The notes below the pieces were generated by a model, which was not told the DNA's origin, searched no databases, and worked only from the letters and a program-made list of their open reading frames with translations. From DASRJG01 sp964647625 (lineage in GTDB: Bacteria; Acidobacteriota; Polarisedimenticolia; Polarisedimenticolales; DASRJG01): a stretch of DNA of 64,000 nt. The position numbers were made by a program, and so were the translations under genes. Where the stretch lies: contig CAZYHZ010000007.1 of the NCBI GenBank assembly GCA_964647625.1, positions 40,474-104,473 on the forward strand, written 5' to 3'. Positions 19,463-26,133 of the stretch are shown piece by piece (positions within the stretch are counted from its first letter, which is position 1; each line of letters opens with the position of its first letter).

Positions 19463-19945
19463 GAATACCTCCCAAATCAGCGTCCGTCGGGGGAAAAGCA
19501 AGCGCGGTGCCATCCGCAACGACGTTTCGGCGGGCCGCGTATTGCTATAACTATTTGCTTACAAATGACTTATGTATGGAGTTGGGGTCCTACCCCTGAC
19601 GTCCCTACGCGACAATTGGGACATCGGCTTACGCCAATGTAAGATTTTCACCTAGAGAGCAGGCGTCCAAGACAATCCAGACAGTCAATAATTGTCACGC
19701 TTGGTCGGAAAATCGTCACCGTGACGCATATTTGATATTGCTAATATAAAGATTGTATCTAAGGATTTTTGCATTGCCTGATTTGGCAACTCGTCATAAG
19801 ATTTCGCTGCACGAGTCGGGGAAAGGTCACCGGGTGCTCAGGCAATCGGCGGATCGTCGAGATCTCCCCGAAGATGTCTCTTCCCGCGGTCATCTATTCT
19901 TTTCGTTCGCGTGGTTGGCTTCGACCTAAACGTCGGGAGGTCAGC
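19463..19945. other. AT-rich divergent intergenic region
   Basis: 483 bp between a minus-strand and a plus-strand gene. It is visibly poorer in GC than its surroundings (for example 19720-19760). It holds a palindrome CGTCAC-C-GTGACG (19714-19726). The ribosome site GGGAGG (19935-19940) serves the plus gene. Promoters in both directions are expected, but I cannot assign -35/-10 pairs with good spacing. No RNA gene recognised. Confidence 0.6.
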
Positions 19946-22900
19946 ATGGACGTACCGATGCGTATCGGAGGCGCGGAAACGCATCCCCGCTCGCACGGGC
20001 GGACGATCGGAACTCGGATCGGCCAAGCGATCGCCGCGTCGCTGTGCCTCGCGGCGCTGTCCGCGACTTCTGCCCGTGCGCAGTCGGACGAGACTTATGT
20101 GTCGAATTACACGGCCGACACCATCACCGTCTATGCGAGAACGACGAATGGAGACATCGCTCCGACTCGGACGATTCGCACCGGGCTCAGCCGGCCGCAC
20201 ACGCTCGGCATCGACTACCGCAACCGCGAGCTGTTCGTCGCGAACAACCGAGTCTCGGACGAGAACCCGTCCATCACCGTCTACGACTTGACGGCGAGTT
20301 TTCCCGGAAACGACACCCCGAAGCGGACCTTGCAGGGGCCGGCGACCGGCCTCAACCGCCCGGCCGGAATCGCCGTCGACACGGTCCATCAAGAGCTCTA
20401 CGTCACGAACGATCTCGATTCGGGCTCGTTCATCAACGTCTATCCGCTCGGCGCCAACGGCAACGTCGCGCCGATCCGCACCCTCTCCGGCTCGGCGACC
20501 GGAATCGAGGGCCCGATCGGGATCATGGTCGATCTCGTGCATGACGAGCTCGTGATCTCGAACTACAAGGTCGCCGGAAACGGCTCGATCACCGTCTTCC
20601 CGCGGACGGCGAACGGCAACGTGGCGCCGCTGCGGACGATCCAGGGGGCCGCGACCGGATTCGACAAGCCGCAGGGTCTGGCCGTCGACCTCGCGCATGA
20701 CGAGCTCATCGTGGCCAACAGTTTCTTCTTCACGGCGAGCGCCGGGAGCATCCTCGTCTTCCCCCGCACGGCATCGGGCAACGTCGCGCCGATCCGCCAG
20801 ATCGGCGGGCCGACGTCCGGCGTTTGCAATCCGATCGGGCTCGTGTTCGACGCGGTTCACGACGAGGTCGCCGTCAGCAATTCGCACGCGAGCACGGCAT
20901 CGTGCCCCTTGACGGTCGCCACCTACGCCCGCACCGCCAACGGAGACGTCCCACCCATCCGCGAGATCGGCCCGGGCCCGAACTCGGCGCTCTCGAGCTC
21001 GGAGGGCGTCGCGGTCGCGACGCGCGTCAACTGCTCCGATCCGTCGATCGTCGATGGAACACCGTGCGACGACGGCAACGCGTGCACTCCGACGGACGTG
21101 TGCCAGGCGGGCGTGTGCGTCGGAAGCGGATCGGTCGTTTGCGTGGCATCGGACCAGTGCCACGTCGCGGGCACGTGCTCGCCGGCCACGGGGTGCTCGA
21201 ATCCGGCCAAGCCCAACGGGACGAGCTGCGACGACGGCAACGCCTGCACGCTCTCCGACAGCTGCCAGAGCGGCACGTGCACCGGCGCCAACCCGGTCGT
21301 GTGCAGCCCCGCGGACGTGTGCCATCTGGCCGGCTCCTGCAACCCGGCGACCGGCCAGTGCGCCACCGGCGTCGCCATTCAATGTTCCGCGATCGACCAA
21401 TGCCACGACGCAGGGACCTGCGATCCGGTCAACGGCTGCTCGAATCCGGCCAAGCCCGATGGGACGAGCTGCAGCGACAGCAACGACTGCACGCAGGGCG
21501 ATTCGTGCCAGCTCGGCGCCTGCGTGGGCGGGAGCGCGATCTGCGCGGCCGAAGAGCTGTTCGTCTCGAACTACTCCGGCAACATGATCACCGTGTATGG
21601 GCGGCTCACGAACGGCGACGTCGCTCCGACGCGCACCATCCAGACCGGGCTCGACCGGCCGCACACCCTGGGTATCGACCTGCTTCACCGGGAGTTGTTC
21701 GTTCCGAACAACCACCCGGCCGAAGAACAGCCCGCGATTCACGTCTACGACCTGGCGGCCAGCTACCCGAGCAACGATCAGCCGAAGCGGACGATCGTCG
21801 GGACGACGACCGGCCTCGATCGGCCGGCCGGCCTCGCGGTCGACTCGGTGCACCAGGAGCTCTACGTCGCCAACGACCTCAACTCCGGATCCGCGGTCAA
21901 CGTGTTCGCCCTTGGCGCCAGCGGCGACGTCGCGCCGATCCGCACGCTCTCGGGGGCCGCGACCGGAATCGAAGGGCCGCTCGGGATCGCGATCGACCTC
22001 GTCCACGACGAGCTCGTGATCGTCAGCTACAAGGTCGCCGACGGGGGCTCGGTCACGGTCTTCCCACGAACGGCGAATGGAAACGCGACCCCGCTGCGGA
22101 CGATCCAGGGCCCGTCGACCGGGTTCAGCCAGCCGCAGGGCGTCGGCATCGACCTCGCTCACGACGAGATCTACGTCGCCAACAGCTCCTTCCTGACCGG
22201 CGGGGCCGGTGCGCTTCTCGTGTTTCCCCGAACGGCGACCGGAAATGTCGCCCCGACCCGGCAGATCTCCGGGCCGAATGCCATGCTGTGCTCGCCCACG
22301 GGCGTCGTGTTCGACGCCGTCAACAACGAGATCGTCGTCGCCAACGCGGACTTCGGCTCGAACCCGTGCACCGAGACCGTGACGACCTTTGCCCAGAGCG
22401 CGGTCGACAACGCGTCTCCGGTTCGATTGATCGGGCCGGGACCGAACTCCCTGCTCGCGCATCCCCCGTCGGTCGCGATCAAGACCCACGTGAACTGCGC
22501 GGATCCGGCGGTCGCCAACGGAACGCGCTGCGACGACGGCAATGCGTGCACGCAAGGCGACACCTGCCAGTCCGGCGCATGCGTGTCCGGGCCCGCGGTC
22601 ACGTGCTCCGCGTCCGACCAGTGCCACGACGCGGGGGCCTGCAACCCGGCGACGGGAGTCTGCTCGAACCCCGCGAAGGCGAACGGAACCGCGTGCAACG
22701 ACGGCGTCGCCTGCACGGTGAACGACACGTGCAGCGGCGGGACGTGCTCCGGGACGGCGATCTCCTGCGACGACGGGAACCCGTGCACGACGGACTCGTG
22801 CGGTGCGAGCGGCTGCCTGCACACGAACAACACCGCGGCCTGCGACGACGGAAATGCCTGCACCTCGTCGGACGTCTGCAGCGGGGGCTTATGCGCCGGA

Positions 22901-23437
22901 ACGCCGATCACCTGCAACGACAACAACCCGTGCACCGACGACAGCTGCAATCCGGCGAGCGGGTGTGTCTTCGCCAACAACACCAACGCTTGCGACGACG
23001 GATCGGTGTGTACGACGGGCGACACGTGCTCGGGCGGCCGATGCACGGGCGCGCCGATCTCGTGCAACGACGGCGACCCCTGCACGGCGGATAGTTGCAA
23101 CCCCGTCACCGGATGCGTCCACACGCCGCTCGGCGCGCCGGAGGAGATCGATGACCTCGTCGTCAACCGTCCGTCGAAGCTCCAGTGGAGTGGAGCGGGA
23201 TCGTCCGCGGTCTACGACGTCGTAACCGCCACGATCTCTTCGCTCGCGCTCGCCGGTACGACGACGGCGACCTGCCTCGCGAACGATCTGGCGAATCCCA
23301 ACTACTCGGACGGTCGCCCGGCCCCGCCCGCGGACGGCTATTACTATCTCGTCCGCGCGCAGGCGATCTGTGGCACCGGGTCGTATGGGCAGGATTCCAC
23401 GGGGACAGAGCGGTCTCCGATTCTCGGGTGCCCCTGA
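19946..23437 (+). CDS. Large exported protein: two propeller plus Cys-rich repeat modules
   Basis: A 1163-residue secreted protein. ATG 19946 follows GGGAGG. An n-region of about 25 residues precedes the hydrophobic core (AIAASLCLAALSATSARA). Residues about 50-360 and 535-848 are two related beta-propeller-like domains built of NHL-like units (NGNVAPIRTLSG, HDELVISNYK). Each is followed by a Cys-rich stretch of CDDGNACT-x-x-D-x-C-x-x-G-x-C units (about 361-535 and 848-1058). The last 100 residues form a beta domain with GYYYLVRAQAICG and end GCP. This architecture suggests an extracellular adhesion or matrix protein with many disulfides. Enzymatic function is not apparent. Transcription diverges from the dockerin gene. 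Confidence 0.85.
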   Translation: MDVPMRIGGAETHPRSHGRTIGTRIGQAIAASLCLAALSATSARAQSDETYVSNYTADTITVYARTTNGDIAPTRTIRTGLSRPHTLGIDYRNRELFVANNRVSDENPSITVYDLTASFPGNDTPKRTLQGPATGLNRPAGIAVDTVHQELYVTNDLDSGSFINVYPLGANGNVAPIRTLSGSATGIEGPIGIMVDLVHDELVISNYKVAGNGSITVFPRTANGNVAPLRTIQGAATGFDKPQGLAVDLAHDELIVANSFFFTASAGSILVFPRTASGNVAPIRQIGGPTSGVCNPIGLVFDAVHDEVAVSNSHASTASCPLTVATYARTANGDVPPIREIGPGPNSALSSSEGVAVATRVNCSDPSIVDGTPCDDGNACTPTDVCQAGVCVGSGSVVCVASDQCHVAGTCSPATGCSNPAKPNGTSCDDGNACTLSDSCQSGTCTGANPVVCSPADVCHLAGSCNPATGQCATGVAIQCSAIDQCHDAGTCDPVNGCSNPAKPDGTSCSDSNDCTQGDSCQLGACVGGSAICAAEELFVSNYSGNMITVYGRLTNGDVAPTRTIQTGLDRPHTLGIDLLHRELFVPNNHPAEEQPAIHVYDLAASYPSNDQPKRTIVGTTTGLDRPAGLAVDSVHQELYVANDLNSGSAVNVFALGASGDVAPIRTLSGAATGIEGPLGIAIDLVHDELVIVSYKVADGGSVTVFPRTANGNATPLRTIQGPSTGFSQPQGVGIDLAHDEIYVANSSFLTGGAGALLVFPRTATGNVAPTRQISGPNAMLCSPTGVVFDAVNNEIVVANADFGSNPCTETVTTFAQSAVDNASPVRLIGPGPNSLLAHPPSVAIKTHVNCADPAVANGTRCDDGNACTQGDTCQSGACVSGPAVTCSASDQCHDAGACNPATGVCSNPAKANGTACNDGVACTVNDTCSGGTCSGTAISCDDGNPCTTDSCGASGCLHTNNTAACDDGNACTSSDVCSGGLCAGTPITCNDNNPCTDDSCNPASGCVFANNTNACDDGSVCTTGDTCSGGRCTGAPISCNDGDPCTADSCNPVTGCVHTPLGAPEEIDDLVVNRPSKLQWSGAGSSAVYDVVTATISSLALAGTTTATCLANDLANPNYSDGRPAPPADGYYYLVRAQAICGTGSYGQDSTGTERSPILGCP
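20089..23110 (+). repeat. Internal tandem duplication of propeller plus Cys-rich module
   Basis: The stretch of about 1.45 kb from 20089 to about 21540 is repeated with clear nucleotide similarity from about 21550 to 23000. For example GCCGATCCGCAC recurs at about 20472 and 21936, inside longer matching segments. Shorter CGACGACGGCAA-type units recur within the Cys-rich parts. Confidence 0.75.
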
Positions 23438-23447
23438 GGGCGGACGC

Positions 23448-23456
23448 GGTCAGTTC
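23448..23456. repeat. Target-site duplication, left copy
   Basis: GGTCAGTTC directly abuts the left inverted repeat and is identical to the 9 bases after the right inverted repeat. Confidence 0.9.
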
Positions 23457-23481
23457 CACGGTGGCCGCGAGCTTGTTGATC
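23457..23481. repeat. IS left terminal inverted repeat
   Basis: 25 bp beginning CACGGTGGCCGC and ending GTTGATC. It matches the reverse complement of 24807-24831 at 24 positions, differing at 23469 (G versus A). Confidence 0.92.
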
Positions 23482-23545
23482 TCGTGGGCTGAGCGGCGGG
23501 TTCCGGCGACGGTACGCTTCAAGTGGGAAGGGAATTGCGCGGCTA

Positions 23546-24697
23546 TTAGGCCGCGTGTCTTCGGGAAAGCGCCGGCAGGGTCGTCGTCCACCGTTTCTGG
23601 TATATCGAGCGCCCAACTTCGGTCACGGGTTCGCGTCCGGGGAACAGTCGCCTCGACAGGATGCGCTCCCATCGCCATGGATGTTCGGCAAGGCCCACCA
23701 CCATCGCCGGTGTGGTCCAGCACGGCCTTCGCTCCGTCCGCCGCTTGATGAAGTTCTTCCAGACCGCGATCAGGTGTGCACGCCCAACGATCGACTCGAG
23801 TCTCCGGCCGAACGAAATCGTCTCCCTCTTGTGATCCGAGCACGTGTGCCGTAGAAGCTGGTGGAATTGGTCGACCGGAAACATCGCCTCATCACGCGCT
23901 CGAGCCTCCGGAGCCCGTGGCGATCCCTTCGGCCCACGCTTCGGGTTCGGGTAGATCCGCAGCGTGATCCGGGAGCGGAGCTCGGGCAGTCTCAGCGCGA
24001 AGCGGTAGTCAGCCCGCCCATCCACACAGAACGTTAAGCGCTCGCCATCGGAGGTGTGTTCGATCAACGCCGCAAACGTGCGCCGGATACTCTTGATGTA
24101 CGACCGATTGGCGGCGGTTGGCATCACCGGGACGGGCTTTCGGTCCGGACGCCGCCCGCTGCCGTCGTGCGGAGCGGGATCGACGTCATAGACGAACCAA
24201 CTGGTCGACCCCACCGCGGTGCCGATTCCCAGCGCCTTGTCCTGCCGCGCGATGAACGTCTCGAAGTGATCGTGGACCAGAGGCTCGTCGGTCGTTCCAA
24301 GCTCGCCAAGACACCGCGCGTGAAAGAGGATCGCATGCCGGCTGAGTCGTTCGGCCATGCGGGTCACGGTGGTCTTGGCGCAGTGATTCGAGCGGGCGAT
24401 CTGCCGGTGGGCCGAACAGGCCGCAAGTCCCGACGCCACGGCGGTCAGAAGGGCGGGGCGCTTCAGATAGTAAGTCGTCGAGAACGTCGCGCGGGAGCAT
24501 GTCCGCCGGCATTCGCGACATCGATATCGCGGGATCGTCCGGATGGAGCTTGGCTTGCGGTACCAGCCGTTCCTCTGGAAGCCCCGGCCCGGGCTCTTGT
24601 GAGCGAGGCAATCGGGCCAGGGGCAGAACGGCGGCATGAATCTGGACGGGTGCACTGTTTCGACGGACGCGCTGGGCCAGTGCATGCACTGAACCAC
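23546..24697 (-). CDS. Transposase with N-terminal zinc ribbon and DDE-type core
   Basis: Up to 383 residues; the true start may be ATG 24637 (MPPFCPWPDC). A four-Cys zinc ribbon comes first (CPWPDC ... YRCRECRRTCS), then a helix-turn-helix-like region (SAHRQIARSNHCAKTTVTRM). Likely catalytic acidic residues are Asp in LVHDHFETFIA, Asp in LTFCVDGRADY, and Glu in DHKRETISFGRR near residue 300. The final part VGRAHLIAVWKNFIKRR is typical of zinc-ribbon transposases. It is flanked by the element's inverted repeats. Zinc ribbon and late HKRE block recall IS1/IS1595-like enzymes, and the exact family is open. Confidence 0.85.
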   Translation of the reverse strand: MVQCMHWPSASVETVHPSRFMPPFCPWPDCLAHKSPGRGFQRNGWYRKPSSIRTIPRYRCRECRRTCSRATFSTTYYLKRPALLTAVASGLAACSAHRQIARSNHCAKTTVTRMAERLSRHAILFHARCLGELGTTDEPLVHDHFETFIARQDKALGIGTAVGSTSWFVYDVDPAPHDGSGRRPDRKPVPVMPTAANRSYIKSIRRTFAALIEHTSDGERLTFCVDGRADYRFALRLPELRSRITLRIYPNPKRGPKGSPRAPEARARDEAMFPVDQFHQLLRHTCSDHKRETISFGRRLESIVGRAHLIAVWKNFIKRRTERRPCWTTPAMVVGLAEHPWRWERILSRRLFPGREPVTEVGRSIYQKRWTTTLPALSRRHAA

Positions 24698-24806
24698 TGC
24701 AACTGCATGGCCGATCGGAATTCAACGAAATCCGTAGCGTTCCGTGTCCGAGAATCGTCCGGAGCGTCCGAATTGGACGGGGCAGAAGGCGTTCTCAGAA
24801 CCGACC

Positions 24807-24831
24807 GATCAACAAGCTTGCGGCCACCGTG
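24807..24831. repeat. IS right terminal inverted repeat
   Basis: 25 bp, inverted partner of 23457-23481, ending CCACCGTG at 24831. Confidence 0.92.
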
Positions 24832-24840
24832 GGTCAGTTC
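24832..24840. repeat. Target-site duplication, right copy
   Basis: GGTCAGTTC, identical to 23448-23456. Bases 24834-24836 are the stop codon (TGA on the minus strand) of the adaptor gene. Confidence 0.9.
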
Positions 24841-26105
24841 ACTCGGTGATCGGCGGGGGCACCGTCGGCGGCTCCCAGGTTCGATTGGCGCATGCGGCTT
24901 TCGGAATCGAGGAGGAAGTTTCCGGAGACCGCCACTTTCTCCCCGGCCGACAGCCCGGACTTGATCTCGACGAATCCGGCCCGGCTCCAACCGGTGGCGA
25001 GCGCGCGCCGCTCGAACGATCCCCCGGCCCGCGCGACGAAGGCCGTCTTTTGAAGTCCGGAGTCGAGCACGGCGCCGGCGGGGACGACGAGCGTCGCGGG
25101 GAGCGTCACCTCCGCGTCGACGTCGACCAGCATGTCCGGCCGAAGCGTGAATCCCGGATTGTCCGCCTCGAGCCGCACCTCGAGCGACCGCGTGGCGGCA
25201 TCGACCTGCGGCAACACCGTGCTGACGGCCGCGGGGATCGTGCTCCCGCTGCCCGTCGCGGAGACCTTCACCGTGTCTCCGGGCCGCAGATAAGCGGCGT
25301 CGTCGCCGAACGCCTGGGTGAGAATCCAGACCCGGCCGAGATCGGCGATCACATACAGTTCGCGCGTCCGGTCGATCCGCTGGCCGACCGACACGTTGCG
25401 AGCGAGGACGAACCCGTCCGCGGGGGAACGGATCTCGATGGCCGGCGCGGCCTTGCGCGCCGCTGCGATCGCGTCGGCCTGCGACTCGGTCATCCCGAGG
25501 TTGAGCAGCTGCTGCCGCATGACCCGGGCGTTCCGCCGGCTGATCTCGACTTGCTCGTCTCCCCCGTCCTTGGACCGCTGCACGCGGTCCAAGGCTTCGA
25601 GCGCGGAGATGTAAGCCTGCTGCGGTCCCGCGAGGTCTTGACTCGAATAGGACGCGAGCAGCTCGTCGCGGCGCACGAATGTCCCCGTGACCGCTGGCGA
25701 AAGCCAACGAATCCAGCCGTCCGTGACGGAGTCGATCCGGTAGATCCGAGTCTCGTCGGCCGCCACGCGGCCGAGCAGCCGAAGATCGAACGTGACGGCT
25801 CTCACGCTTGCGGTCTCGACGCGAACGCCGGTCCGCTGCTGAGCCTCGGGACTGACCGCGATCGATCCCGCGCGATCGTCCGCACCCCTGCTTCCGTCGG
25901 CGTAAACCGGCTGGTACGGCATTCCGCACGGCGCCGTCCCCGGCCCGTCCACGTGCACCGCCGGGTTCATCGGGTCGGCCCAGTACAGGATCTTGCGAGA
26001 CCCGGCGTTCGCGGGACGGTCCGGGCGGTGGCGCAGCGTGAGGCCGGCCCAGAAGGCTCCCGCGGCGATCAAAACGACGGCAGCCCCGATGACGCGCCGG
26101 CTCAT
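24834..26105 (-). CDS. CusB-like RND efflux periplasmic adaptor with heavy-metal-binding domain
   Basis: A 423-residue periplasmic membrane-fusion protein (GTG 26111 is an alternative start). One N-terminal membrane segment (VIGAAVVLIAAGAFWAGL) precedes a heavy-metal-binding motif (ILYWADPMNPAV ... PCGMPYQPVYAD) typical of CusB-type adaptors for copper or silver. Then come the barrel-sandwich and hairpin parts (DGWIRWLSPAVTGTFVRRDE; IEIRSPADGFVLARNVSVG) and membrane-proximal strands (GEKVAVSGNFLLDSES). No CusA pump or outer-membrane channel gene is adjacent. An insertion sequence lies right at its stop codon. It follows the copper-oxidase gene by 28 bp on the same strand, suggesting a copper-handling role. 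Confidence 0.85.
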   Translation of the reverse strand: MSRRVIGAAVVLIAAGAFWAGLTLRHRPDRPANAGSRKILYWADPMNPAVHVDGPGTAPCGMPYQPVYADGSRGADDRAGSIAVSPEAQQRTGVRVETASVRAVTFDLRLLGRVAADETRIYRIDSVTDGWIRWLSPAVTGTFVRRDELLASYSSQDLAGPQQAYISALEALDRVQRSKDGGDEQVEISRRNARVMRQQLLNLGMTESQADAIAAARKAAPAIEIRSPADGFVLARNVSVGQRIDRTRELYVIADLGRVWILTQAFGDDAAYLRPGDTVKVSATGSGSTIPAAVSTVLPQVDAATRSLEVRLEADNPGFTLRPDMLVDVDAEVTLPATLVVPAGAVLDSGLQKTAFVARAGGSFERRALATGWSRAGFVEIKSGLSAGEKVAVSGNFLLDSESRMRQSNLGAADGAPADHRVN

Positions 26106-26133
26106 GCCCACAGGTTACAAGATCCGACCGCCC

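Larger units (their letters stand above)
23457..24831. mobile_element. Complete insertion sequence, 1375 bp, family unresolved (IS1/IS1595-like transposase)
   Basis: The element has 25-bp terminal inverted repeats (24 of 25 matching), a single transposase gene filling most of its length, and a perfect 9-bp target duplication GGTCAGTTC. The intact ends and duplication indicate a recent, potentially active insertion. A 9-bp duplication and an N-terminal zinc ribbon are compatible with an IS1-like group, but the length and CACGG ends do not match classical IS1, and IS1595 elements usually make 8-bp duplications. It inserted so that the stop codon of the neighbouring adaptor gene lies within the duplicated target. 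Confidence 0.9.

Noticed and set aside
19838..22822. Very long minus-strand open frame (994 codons) opposite the propeller/Cys-rich gene
   Set aside because: It is an antisense shadow of a GC-rich repetitive gene: composition is Arg-rich and low in complexity, with no domain or ribosome site.
21050..23110. Spaced short repeats that might be taken for a CRISPR array
   Set aside because: The repeats are in frame, degenerate and encode CDDGNACT-type Cys units; spacers are not unique and no cas gene is present.
23438..23545. Remnant gene between the propeller gene and the transposase
   Set aside because: The space is filled by the target duplication, the left inverted repeat and the element's short non-coding end.
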